Shown piece by piece: positions 28,400 to 39,997 of a stretch of DNA of 64,000 nucleotides; the stretch's first letter is position 1, and each line of letters begins with the position of its first letter. Both the position numbers and the translations under genes were made by a program. Below the pieces are notes generated by a model that was not told the DNA's origin, ran no database searches, and saw only the letters and a program-made list of their open reading frames with translations. The DNA is from Gracilariopsis chorda (Eukaryota > Rhodophyta > Florideophyceae > Gracilariales > Gracilariaceae): positions 62,001 through 126,000 of the forward strand of contig NBIV01000172.1 in assembly GCA_003194525.1 (NCBI GenBank), written 5' to 3'.

Positions 28400-31300
28400 T
28401 CTGTAGGGTTTGGAGTTAACAGCCATTTCACAAAGTTAAGGCAGATCGAAGTATCAGGCTAAAGTTGTAATAACCTCTCAAGTAGCTTCAGAGATCTTCT
28501 GCTATTAGAGACATCTCCGTCTGACCTGTAGATCTTATGGGCAATTACATCACGAAGCTCACAAGTACGTCAAGCACCGTTGCATTCGGATTAAAATCAT
28601 CAGCATCTTGTGCGCAACTATTCCCGCCACAGGTACAATGCTGGCTGCCTCTGATATCGTGAGGGGCTTTCCATCCTTACTTCTCTGAAGGTTTACAGTA
28701 TGTCCCGCATATCTGTCTTCATTGTTGCTACTACTTTTCCTCTGAGTGATCATCTCCATCCGAGTTTTATTCTCTTGGCATTTTCTTATGAGATGAAGGG
28801 AGAGGGTCGTCCTCTTGCAGAGAACTTCCATCGAATTTCTTCTGCTTTCTTTTCCCTTCCCATCCTATGGTAAGATGAACAAGGTCTCAACCAAGTCTCT
28901 GGTTTTCTGTTGCTGCTTTTGGCGTCAAAGCAAATTTTCTTAGTGAATTTAACATGGAAAAAAAGAACGAGCTCCTGAAAGAACGAAAAGAGGACGATAA
29001 CGTGAAATGATTGGCCATATATGCACCAAATTCTGAGTGCTGTGCCCGTTCTCTAGAAGAATCTTCTTCTTATACTGAATCCAAATAAGATAATTGTGCT
29101 TCGAAGAATTGTAGACCAGATTTCGTGGAAGCATGGACATACAAGTGTCTAATGCCCTTTGACCGAGGTGTTTCACACCTGCTTGATGCACACGAAGGAA
29201 TGTCGCATATAATTTTAACACCATCTTGGTTGGTGCTTGGTTCTTTCGCAACTTATGAGCTTAATTTCTTATTACCATCATGAAAAAAAGCTGTCTCATT
29301 TTCTCATCTTCGAGGCGAGGTATTAGAAATTCGAAAGCCACACATGCAGGTTGATCACAATACTTCTAGGGACGTGCGTGATAAGCAGAAGTCGAGAAGC
29401 TCTTCGATTTCTTCAGACCAAGATGAGCAACTCCTGGTGCAGCCAGGATCAACAAAGCTTCTAGCCGAATGACAATGTCAACAACACGGGCCAACCACTG
29501 TGATGCATATGATGAAAACATATGAAACCATTCGGCTCTAGTGGCTGCAACTCTTGACTCACTACCAAGAGCCATTTTCTTCACGGAAGCCATTTTCTCT
29601 GGCTCGGTCCATTTCTGAACGGGCCCCAAAAACGTTTCTCACAAGCCAACGTTGAACAAATGTGAGAACACTTCCAAGATTTTGCTGCGGCCCTGAAGAT
29701 AGGAAATCGTGAGCATCTTGCAGTCGCAGAGATTTGTCAAAATTGACCTGAAGTTCTGGTCTGAAAGCTCTTTGGATCGCTGATGCCGTTCTATAGCCTC
29801 CTTAAACCCTTGTTTGGAGCTTTGTACAATTGGTTCATCTTTTGACTGAATGGTCTCGAAGAAGTAGTTCATTAAGTTCTTGTGCAGTGACTCGTGTGCC
29901 GGTTGCTTCAGAAAGTCAGAACAGTGAGTGGACATATTCCGAAGGAGCTCAAGAACATGGCGTCGCAAGTAAAGTAATTGTTTTATAGTTCCATATTCGT
30001 AGTTTTTTTGGATAAGGGAATTTGTTTTTGAAAGTCTCATCACTTTCCAGAACAGGATCCAACGCGTTGTTTTGGAAAGATATATACTCTCAATTAACAG
30101 GTATTCCCTTAAGAGAGGGAAACACAGTTCTGCAGATAGACCGCCTTATTAAATTCGAAGAAGATGACCACTTCGCGATATCCAAGTTGAAGAGCAATAG
30201 AATGCTGCCGATCTTCTAGGGGACGGAGAGTGTGCTCTTTCAGAGGAAGTTTCAGATCTACAACATCAACGTCAAGCAATTTGGATAAGGCTATAATGCA
30301 AGAGTGACCAGTTTCGTGCTCTGTTGCTCATGCACTAAAACTCCTCAAAAGTACCGGCAACACAATCTCACGTAAATTATTCCCTTGAGGTCCAGACATA
30401 ATTGAAACTGATTGACACTTACTCTTCTGGAGGGCAAAGACTGTCTGAAACATTCCACTCAGAATTTTTTTCCAGTCATAATCACTGAATTCGTCGAAGC
30501 CTCTGTAGAATCTTGCATCAAAAACAGTATTGCGCGAAACATCAACATGTAGTACTGGCTAAATGTGGACGATCGAAGCACGGCACCAGGTAGGTACTTC
30601 AAAAGAATTTCAAACCCATTGGCACCCCCCCACCTATAATTCCACAAGCGCCTATAGCAGCAATGTGCAAGTCCCTTGATGATCTGGCCTAAAAAACAAA
30701 CTGCAGAAGAGGTGTATGACATTCCGTAGGGCAAAAGTTGTTTTCCAGTCTGAGAAGCTGCTTTGACACCATCAGCTTGGCGTCATCGCCCGTCTTAAGC
30801 TCAGATATTACCAATCTCCTAAGAACCATACCTGGGTCAATGTCAACTCGGTGCTCTCTTTCATCTGAGTCTTCCAATAGATCGGGCAAACCTTCAGCCC
30901 ATGTATGTTGTTCGGGAGATAAAACACCATTCATTGGCGTTTTCCCCTTTTCAGTCGTAGTTTCTTGAGAACTGCACTCTTTCCTCTGCATCTTTTCTGG
31001 ATCTTCTTCTTTGTTACTCAGCACAAAGCAAAATTCGAGAATGTACTTGATATATAAATATAAACCCATCCACCATAGGCCAGCATTGGAATGATTTCTC
31101 GCCGCTTGAGACATGGCTTCTATCAGTGCATCCACAATATACGAACACATTAAAGGCGGATACGAACAGGTAGTCGGAGATTTTTTTATCACTACGTGTG
31201 CATGAGCATTGCAATCGTGAAAGGTCAAGAGTGAAAAATAGCGACACAGACGCTTCAGATCCTTCACCAAGCAGCCGTCCTCTGCACTACTCATGTGTTT

Positions 31301-32062
31301 GTTACTGCTCTTGTACTCATCTTCGATGAGACTTGAAGAGGCTATTACAAGCCCAAACAATATCGTGTTAGCCAAGCCTGGTCTTACGGAGAGAGATCTT
31401 CGAGTTTCATCTTTCGAGCCACATGAGGCAAGCCTTATGGATTCAGGGTATCCAGTGAGGCTCCACATGGACGGAATCTGTTCTCCATCCTTTTCTGTCT
31501 CCGTTGCTCCCCCTATTTGTGCAAGGAAACTGCTAAGGTAAGAAAACAGAAACTTCCACACATGTAGATTGTAAGAAACGCTGCTCTTTCCAAGATGCGC
31601 ATGCCTGCCACCCTGCCGTTCATCAACCGTCACCCTGACAGGTCCATCAATCTCTAAATCAACAGACGTGCCTCCAGGCAATTCCATTCTGATCGCCTTG
31701 CAGTCAGACGTACCTTTCTCATAGTCAAAAGGAACCATTAATCTCTTTCAAAGCCTCGAACGAGATCCAAGCTTCCTGATGACTCTTACCACTTCAATGG
31801 CAGTTCATTCGCGAGTAGCTCTCAAATTATTATGCATCGAAAATATCAACGCAAGTTCTACATCAACTAGTAATCTGTCAAGGAAGCTGGGCTGCAAAAT
31901 GTTACCCCAGAATTCCAAACTTCTGAAGCCATAGCCAGATGTTTCACGTTCAGCTCCCAATGCCAAGACTATCGGTTTGATCAGTCTGTGAAGAAGGTGA
32001 AATGCATTTGAATTTCGGGCAGGTTTCAAGAAGTACAGTTCTATAATTTGATCCTTTTTCAT
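28400..32062 (-). pseudogene. TRA1: TRRAP/Tra1 pseudogene, distal part
   Basis: The - strand pieces follow the order of TRRAP/Tra1, the giant HEAT-repeat scaffold of SAGA and NuA4. Near 32,050 a piece reads LHRLIKPIVLALG, with FRSLEFWGNILQPSFLD after it. Near 31,780 comes VIRKLGSRSR (the LGxLGGRNR position). A 349-residue open piece lies at 30,689-31,738. GLAHCCYRRLWNYRWGG is near 30,640, LQGRSKILEVFSHLFNVGL near 29,660, KWTEPEKMA near 29,610, ILLENGHSTQNLVHIW near 29,020, and ICLNFVKWLLTPNP near 28,430. Stops interrupt the frame (TGA at 31,805-31,807 and again at 31,748-31,750), and frame changes occur, for example near 30,700. Homology ends at about 28.4 kb. The FAT, PIKK-like and FATC regions are absent. 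It is a dead, truncated host gene. Intron explanations cannot remove all the in-frame stops. Confidence 0.85.
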
Positions 32063-32154
32063 GGCCCCACATGGTCCTTCATAATGTACGAGAGGCTTAT
32101 TTTATATGTATTCGAGAAGCAGTGCCAAGATCTAATGTAGCAAATCGAGCTGCA

Positions 32155-32684
32155 TGTAGTAGAATACTAGCCCAAAGGCCAAATGGGGAAGTAGTACCTA
32201 CTAGGGGTGGCGGTGGCAGAGTACCAGCCAATAGGGTGACAGTCCATTGGAGTCTAGCTGTGTCGTGGGCACCATCTGACGTGTAGGCGCATTGGGCGGG
32301 CGTTATCTGAGGTCCCTACAGGTCGGACGCACTCGTAACGATGGCTTTGAAGCCTGTGTCCGCTGGAAGCTTGGGAGAGACTAGAGGGTGGAGGTGGTGC
32401 TTGCATTTACTACTCAGTGGCCGGCTGCACTCGAGCCAACTAATATAATTGGCGAGGCACTCTACACCACCGGTAACTACTACTAAAAAATTAGATAAAA
32501 TACTACACTATTCTACCGTGCACTGTGCTGCAGTGCCAGGTCCACCGGAGGTCACAACTCAGATCTCAATTATCTCCGACCGACGTGGCTAATCTTGACA
32601 CGAGCTAGTGGTGCTCTGGTCCTTCGTCCACCTCTTCGGCACTCCAGCTTCCCAGCCGTCTGAACTTAGGGTTATTGTAATACA
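32155..32684 (-). repeat. chromovirus 3' LTR (left copy)
   Basis: It runs from TGTAGTAGAATAC to GTAATACA, with TG...CA ends and a short terminal inverted repeat (TGTAGT/A-TACA type). It pairs over its full length with the copy at 42780-43309. The second half is almost identical between copies and the first half is more diverged. Confidence 0.93.
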
Positions 32685-32819
32685 TATTCCCGTCCTTAGT
32701 TTCTACCGCCTTGGCAGAATTCACCGTCGGCCAACTTCTCCGTGACACCCATTTCCATGTAATCCTGTTTAAAGGTTGGTAGGGATAGCTGCAATAGCGC
32801 CGGCCATGATCACAATGGT

Positions 32820-34980
32820 CGATTGACTCATTTAGCACCCCCCCTACTAGGCCTTAGTAAGGGCTGGGAAGGGACATGGATTGCCCATTGGTCGTGCCCG
32901 CGTTCCTGTTCCGTGTCAAATGCCAGTGGCCACGGGGATGAGTGCATCACTTGCAGACTCATTGGCCGCCCACGTCTACGGCCAGAGTGTAGCTACTGTG
33001 CACTCACAACCACTTGGTTTGCTCTGCTTCTTTCGGGTCGTCCTTTCTACTCACATGGCGAATGCGCGCGGAGTCCGTTGGTCTCCACGGTATAGTGCAC
33101 CCGGAGTTTTCCCATTACGACCCTTGGCAATTCCGCTTGGCGATTACTCCGATCGGCATGTCTTTTGGAACCGATTCGTACTTAACCCCTTGGGGCCCTC
33201 ACTGGCTGTGCGATGACATTAAACGCATCCTGCGGTCGGCGGTCACTGTAGAATCCTCTCCAATGGCTTTAGTCCCCGCCAGCAGCGCGTGCGCCTATTT
33301 TAGGGAGAAGTATGACCCTAACCTGCGGCGCAATCCGATGGCCATAAGGAGTACCCATTTGCTCAGTTCGATCGAGGAATTCATGCGGTATCAGGACCAA
33401 TATTTGGACGCCCGTAGATTCTCGGCAATACCGAGTTCTGCCCGTGAGAAGAAGAACGTGCGAGAGATCTCTTGGTAAAACCATTGGCTATATCACCCCG
33501 CCTACGTCCGAGCAGTGGCACGTTGTCGTACCTTCGTCCGACCGGACATGCCGTACATCCGATGCGACGAAGAAAAGATTACCAATGGAGTGTTAACCGG
33601 CTCCTTGCGGATCTATATCTCTTACAAGGTGACCCCAGGTCTTCGTTCCGGCCTGGCGACCATAACCTCCTGGAGCTTATGTGCTACAAAGCGCTTTATG
33701 ATCGGCTGTACTAGATTGCAAACAGGTCCTCTTGGAATGACATGATCGAGCCCGACGGCCGTATCTGGAGGAATTTGAAGTACTTCTTCTGCTGGCATCA
33801 GGTCGACTTTCACGACATGCCGCCGTCCCGTGGGGCCAACGTCTATCTTCCCATGCCCCCGGTCGCTGCGAGCCCTGAAGCGTCTATTTGGCATGTATCT
33901 ATTCTCCTCATGGTCTCTACTCCGTCCATTGTGGCTTACCACACCACCCAACCACAGGGCGATTTCCGTCAGGGACTCCCTTGGCTTACCTGGCAGGTCT
34001 TCTTTGTGGAATGGGCGGTATTCTGCCTCATGACCTTTTTTCATACCGCTAGTGACGGCGTGCAGGCGAATGTACTTGAGGCCGACCATCGTATTTGGAA
34101 CGAGGAAATCATTCCGAGTCCTGTGGGTCGATTGGTGCCCCCGCCTCCCAGCCTCATCGCATTCATTGGCGAGCTGGGGGTGCAGAACATAGTACGGGGG
34201 TTCGCGTATAGCGCGCAGCACACATAGCAGCTTTTAGATTATGTCCTGCAGGTCCATTGGGTAAAGATCCCTGGATACTTGTGGTACGACTACGACGCGG
34301 ACAAGTTCTGGCCCATTCCAGAGCATCCTTTGGGTCGCGAAGATGGCAAGGCCTACGAGGCAAAGCCATTTTTGGATACCCCAGTCGATGTACTGCGTCG
34401 GACCATCCCGGACTACTATCCGCAGGCCATTGGGTTTGATGCCGCTTGTCTGTGACTTCCTTCCGATGGTCCGCCAACGTTGCCTGTTCCTGCTTCCTCT
34501 TGGGAGCCACCTTCAGAGCACCCCGTGGTCGAACTTCCTGAGACGTCCATTGGTCCAACGGCCACCGTTACTAATTCGCCCCGTTCTCTGGCGGTCACTG
34601 CGCCAGCGCCACCTCCGCCACTTCCGATACCTGTGGCCGTAACTCGAGCCTATGAGGAGCTCGTTGGGGTTTGCCGTTCGGCTGGCATAACCGCGCCCAT
34701 TGGGATCATCGAGGCGTTGCGTGCAGTGAAGTCGTTGGTCCGTAGGGCATCACGGTACGAGTTCCTGGTGGGGAGGAACCAAGAGGTCAAGGAGGCATTG
34801 GCGACCATTCTGGAGGAGAACGCTAAAGGGCTTTCAAATTCCGTGGCGGCCGACTTGGATAACCGATTCGGTCCGAACCTGACGGACACCGAAAATTCTT
34901 CGGCTCACTCGTCCGCGTTGGACCATAGCCCAGCTCGCAAGCGCGCGCATGTCGGTTCTTCTGCTCGTCCCTCGGCCTAA
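32820..34980 (+). other. antisense ORF region of the chromovirus
   Basis: Between the chromodomain end and the 3' LTR, about 2.1 kb is open on the strand opposite to gag-pol. The pieces are 33014-33478 (154 codons), 33742-34227 (161 codons, with YFFCWHQVDFHDMPPSRG) and 34480-34980 (166 codons). The last has a Pro/Thr-rich linker, then a helical segment from RAYEELVGVCRSAG to about EENAKGL, and a basic Ser-rich tail. None resembles envelope, RNase H, helicase or any protein I can name. Extra ORFs between pol and the 3' LTR, sometimes antisense, are known in plant Ty3/Gypsy lineages. The content here is unfamiliar. It is fossil sequence with a few breaks. Confidence 0.6.
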
Positions 34981-35661
34981 CTAGTCTCTGTCGTACGAAG
35001 TAAAGCCTTGGGTCTTCCATACTGTCCACATGGGTCCTAGCTTGGGATTTCATCGCTGATATTCGTCCTTCAGGCCCTAAGTCCATATTCGAGTCCCATG
35101 GTTCGTATTTTGTGAGGTCAAACCTTACACATTTGGCTATCATTCACACCCCTTACACCTCTTTGGACCCTTTTTTGGAGTTCAACTACGGGGGTCTGAA
35201 GTCGCTGCCGTTCCATAGTTCGGCCCAGGGAAAACGGTGAAGGCGGTGCCGTGAGAGGCAGTGCAAGGGCGCACCGTGGCACGTGCACCGTCATATTGGT
35301 CGGAGGCGTTGTGTCGACGTCAAAAAAATCTCTGTAGCCATAATTCCCTCCCCAAGCTCCTTAAGGGCACGCTCTGTGTGGCCCATGGTGGGGTAACGCC
35401 GCGATGTGCTTAGCGAGGACGTCCGCAGGGCGGCCCTAGCAAACGGCTGGTTCCCCATGACTAACCTCTGGTAGAGATACAACTTGGGTATCAAACTGGG
35501 ATTTGCACTTCACAGAACGTTTGGATATACTTTCCTAAGGCCAGTTCCGTGGGTCCGAAGTTGGTGTTGTCACTGTTCTCCATGCGAGCGTGTGGAGGAA
35601 AACGGAGCGAGCAGCGCGGCCAGGAGGCGGACTGGCGATGCTCCGTGGCATGCATGCGTCC

Positions 35662-37742
35662 CTATTGGCCAGTGGCGTTTCGGGGCGCATTAGCAGTGAA
35701 CATGTGGTCTGGGATACGCCCTTTTCGGAAATTGCGCTCCGTATAGCCCATTTTGGTCCAATAGCGAATAATAAAATTCGCCAGGATATTTTCAGGCGGT
35801 ATCCACTGGTCGTCCTCCGGGCCATAGCCATACCAGCTGAATTTGTAGAGCACCTCATCTTTTTCGTCAAGTCCAGCGGAGACGATGCGGTCTACGAAAT
35901 ATTCGCGGCTGTCCTCCTCTGGTAAGTACATGTACTCGAAGGCTCCATAGCCGTCGTCTGACGAGACGCTTTTGCGGCCCCCGAGGTCGTCGGCAACGGC
36001 ACCTGTGGATCCGCTTTATTGACCTGAGGACCAATAGGGTCAGCGGTAGCAGCGCGTGTGCCCGGCTCTGGTGGCGACGTCAGGACGCGTGGGGATGTGC
36101 GCGCAACGGCCTGCTGTACATTCGCACTTCCGATAGGGTGTTGTATTGGTCCAACCAACGGCCGAGGCGCCATGGACACGCGGTCCGTCGGCATAATATC
36201 CTGCAGGCCGTCTCGGTCTATTGTAACGGTATGGCCAGTGGACTTGATTACCCTATACGGTCCGGTAGAACGAGGTAACAGCTTTGACGCAGTGTCCCCG
36301 GCCTCTTTTCTTGCCTTGGTTGGCTGGTCCAAATGGAAATATTCCCCTGGAGAAAACTGTGGCACAAACCAGGTGGCCTTATCAAATACCGTTTTGTAGC
36401 GCTTCTGCGCTTTGTCCAAATGTGTCTGGGCGGCCTTCACGAAAGAATCGACTCGCTTACGCGAATACCTTTTGGCCTGAGCTGGCGTCATTTCGCCAGT
36501 AACGTCCAGTGGGATGCCGGTATCCTGTAGGTCGACCATGTAGGGCGAGGGTGCCCGGAACAGGGTAAGAAGGTCAAAGGGTGTCGTACCAGTGGACAGA
36601 TGGACTTGATTATTGTAAGCATAGACCAAAAGTTGGACGTAATCGTCCCAGTCCAACTGGTGCTCAACCACATAGTGGATCAACCTAGAGGCCAGCGTCC
36701 TGTTAAAACGCTCAGCTTTTCCATTGGTCTGCGGGTGGTAGGCGGTGGTCAGGAGGTGTTTCAGACCTAAGGCCGAGCATACATGTTCAAAAAACTTGAA
36801 GACAAATTGTGGGCCATTGGCGATCAATAGATATAAAGGCAGATCATAGAGGTATATCCAGTGGAGTAGAAATGCCATAGCAACATCAGTTACCGTGGTG
36901 GACCGTATGGGAATAGCACCCGTCATCTTGAGAAAGCTGTCGGTAATAACCAAGATGAAGGAGTGTCCATGGGTCGATTTAGGTAAAGGCCCTAGGATGT
37001 CCATAGCAACAAATTCCAAAGATCCTGCCGCAGGGACTAACTTAAGCTTTCCCTGGTGCAGCGCTCGTGTCCCCCGGATTCTAGCGCATGCTACGCATCT
37101 CCGTGCGCTACCCATTATATCATTGGCCATGAGGGGCCAATAGAAGAATCTTCCTAAGGTCTGATACATTCTTGTCCAGCATTGGTGGCCAGAAAACCGA
37201 GGGTAATGATCCAAATATAGAAGTCTGGCCTGAAGGCCCTTTGGAACAACGCGCTGTATTGCCCCATCAAGTGGGGAGTGGCGGCAAAATATTCCGGGAC
37301 GTTCATGATCAAACAAAGACCCAGGGATTCCGATTGCATTAGCCCACTGGACACACTGTTCATTACCCTTCTGGGCCACGAGGAATTCCTCGAGGGATAT
37401 GGGGGTGAGGTGTCTTATTTCCGCTTCGGCCTGTTGGACTTCCAAGGATGGGTGCTCCCAGTCAATAGTGCGTAACATGACCTTAGGTTCTTCTCCATTC
37501 CCTTGGCTAGTGGTAACTCCTCCTACCAGGTTAACCATTTCCGGATCATCGTCCGCACCCTGTGGACCTTCCCATATGGTGGGAATCTCATCGTCGAATG
37601 GGGTTTGATCAGTGCCATCGGTCAGGATACGAGATAAAGCATCAGCCGCTTGGTGTCTTAAGCCGGGCCTATAGGTACCCTCGTACTCAAATTCGGCCAA
37701 CCGGAGTCTCCAGCGGGCCAAACGGGATGACGCATCGGTCAT
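35662..37742 (-). CDS. chromovirus RNase H end, integrase and chromodomain region
   Basis: On the - strand, LAEFEYEGTYRPGLRHQAAD near the start is the RNase H C-terminus. A zinc-binding type N-terminal integrase region (YPRFSGHQCWTRMYQ...CVACARI) is followed by the integrase core, recognisable by VAMDILGPLPKSTHGHSF, HPQTNGKAERFNRTL and YAYNNQVHLSTGTTPFDLL. A GPY/F-type module (STGPYRVIKSTGHTV) follows. The last segment (about 35,930-35,740) reads as a chromodomain, with YFVDRIVSAG, LYKFSWYGYGPEDDQWIPP and ENI. This assigns the element to the chromovirus branch, whose chromodomains direct integration to marked chromatin. It is fossil sequence, so no function is claimed for it today. Confidence 0.88.
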
Positions 37743-37929
37743 ATTTAAAAGCCATCAGAGGGCATTGTGATCTGTCCTGATGGTAAACCGAGTACCCTCC
37801 AGGTAAGGCCGCAGGTGGAACAATCAGCAGACAATGGCCAAGCATTCCCGTTCGGACGTGCTGTAGTCCCTTTCCGCCTTCGTTAACGAATGGCTCCAGT
37901 ATCCAATTGGTCGATAGTCCTTCAGGGAA

Positions 37930-38836
37930 TCCTACTCTTGGAGCAGTGCGCATCCAACCTTGGTTGCCGAGGCATCCGTATCGAAGATGTATGGTTTGTT
38001 TGCCCTGGGCAAGGCCAAGATTGCGGTGTTTACCAAATAATCCTTGAGGTTCTGGTAGGCTTCGAACTGCCCGTCCGTTAGGTCATCAAATTCCGAAGGG
38101 GTCCCTTTCTTGACCATATTCTTCAGCGGAGACGCAATCTTCGCGAACCCAGGGACAAACCTTCGTTACAAATTGCATAAAACTAACAAGGATCGCAGTT
38201 CCGTGTGGGTCCTCGGGGTCTCGCATCCCTAATGGCCTTCGTCGTAGCTTCTGCCACCTGAAGCTTACCAGGTAAGACCAGATGGCCAAGATAGTCGACA
38301 GAGGGCTGGAAGAAAAAACATTTTCTCTGCTTTACCGTGACACCGGCCTGCTGGAGTAACCTTAGGACAGCCTTCACATGAGTGAAGTGTTTGCCAACGG
38401 ACCTCGAAAAGATGATTACGTCATCCAAGTAGACTAGGGCAAACTTCCATTTGACCCTGGATAGTATGGTATCCATTGCCCGCTGGAAGGTCTTCGGTGC
38501 GTTCATCAGTCCGAATGGTATCCGCGTGAATCGGGAAAGTCCCTCGTGGGTCGTAAAGGTAGTCAAGTCCCCAGCCCTGTTGTTCATTGGTACTTGCCAG
38601 TAGCCGCAATTTGCGTCCAACTTGGTAAAAACCTGCGCCTCCCCCAGGGAATCAAGACAGTCATCCATCCTTGGAATAGGATAGGTGTCCCGTTTGGTCA
38701 CTGCATTGAGCTTATGGTAATCAATGCAAACTCGTAAGGTACCATCGTTCTTGGCCATCAGGACAAAAGGGCTTGCCCATTCGGCCTCATTGGGTGTGGC
38801 TCGTTCAATTACTCCGGCAGTCCGCATCTTCTCCAT
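37930..38836 (-). CDS. chromovirus reverse transcriptase region
   Basis: RVCIDYHKLNAVTKRDTYPI, FTKLDANCGYWQVPM, FTRIPFGLMNAPKTFQRAMD and FALVYLDDVIIFS (the YxDD catalytic box) appear in the standard order of a Ty3/Gypsy reverse transcriptase. They are followed by the thumb or connection (FFFQPSVDYLGHLV) and the start of RNase H (IFDTDASATKVGCALLQE near 38,000). The enzyme copies element RNA into DNA in virus-like particles. The sequence is a fossil with breaks. Confidence 0.9.
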
Positions 38837-38978
38837 CTCTTTGCCACTACTTCTCTTCCTTTCAGACCTGTCCTATAAGGGTGCTGGTACTGCGGCGTGG
38901 CTCCATCCTTGAGGTCGATGCAGTGTTTCGTCGCATATGTCTGTCTCAGCTTGCCACTCCACATTCCGGCAAAGTCCT

Positions 38979-39997
38979 TCAGGAGGTCAATGACCTGTTT
39001 CCTATAGGGCTCAAAATCGTCACCGAGGTTAACCTCGTCTCCCAATTGGCCATTGGTTCGCTACTCGACGGCAAGTTTCTGAGCTGAACCTCCATGATGG
39101 CCACTGGGGCAGGTAGGGTAATGCTAAGTACAGTAACTTTGGGAAGCCTGGTGGGTTTATCGCGGAAATTGCTCATCGTCACCGCGAATGGCCTATTGGC
39201 TACAACACTCATCAATCCATTGGCCATTAACGATGAATGCTTTGTGACAAACTTGGGGTGATTCTGCAAAGACACAAGACCTGAGGATTTGCAACCTGCA
39301 GCAGCCGCCACTTGGATCATCGGCGGTATTACTATCACCTTGGCCAAGCGTACCTTATTGGAGACCGTCCGCTTGGGGAACCTTGGCCTTGAGGGGGTGG
39401 CTTCGGGTCCAAGGCGTGCTCCAACAATGGCAAATGGAGATCCTTGATGGAATGCCACTTTCCTTTGGCCAGGATAGATAGATTTTACATATCTATCAAT
39501 AAAACTCGCCCCTAGGATACTCTCTGCCCCCAGGCTCGGACATACAAGAAACCAGGTCCTGACTTTCAGGTCACCCAATTGGATGTAGAGCGGGATGACC
39601 CCGCGGATATCCATTGGTCGGCGCGACGCGTCCGTCACCCTTGACAACTTCCTCTCTGCAGCATTCTCTCCCAGCCCAATGGTAAGACCTTAGGATGTAC
39701 CAGGTTTGGGCCTGCCCCCGTGTCCAAAACGGCATCGGAAGTCCGTCTGGTGTTCGTTTGCAGTCGAAGGGTCCCATGCACTTTATAAGTCTCCTTCCGT
39801 AGGACACATAATGCGTCTTCAAGGTCTTGGCACTGGTGTACGGCGTACGCCTGACTGGAGTCCCGATAATTTCCGTCCTTTGGCTCTAACGTTTTCTTCT
39901 CCTCTCGGGTCTTCCGGTCCGGTGTATTGAGGCCGTTGATGTTAGAGGAACTGCACGCCTCTATACGTCCCTCCGGTCGTTGTCCTGTGGCTCCCAT
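38979..39997 (-). CDS. chromovirus protease region
   Basis: DAVLDTGAGPNLVH near 39,720 is the D-T-G-A active-site loop of a retropepsin, and AESILGASFIDRYVKSIYPG near 39,500 is the matching I-L-G-x-x-F motif. The remainder forms the linker before reverse transcriptase. It is close to the protease in the fragment at 21.9-22.6 kb. It is fossil sequence with at least one break. Confidence 0.8.

Noticed and set aside
28559-32062. First reading of the - strand pieces as Ufd2/UBE4 (ubiquitin E4 ligase)
   Set aside because: There is no U-box at the end, and the order of motifs (LEFWGNILQPSFLD, HCCYRRLWNYRWGG, KWTEPEKMA, GHSTQNLVHIW) fits TRRAP/Tra1 throughout.
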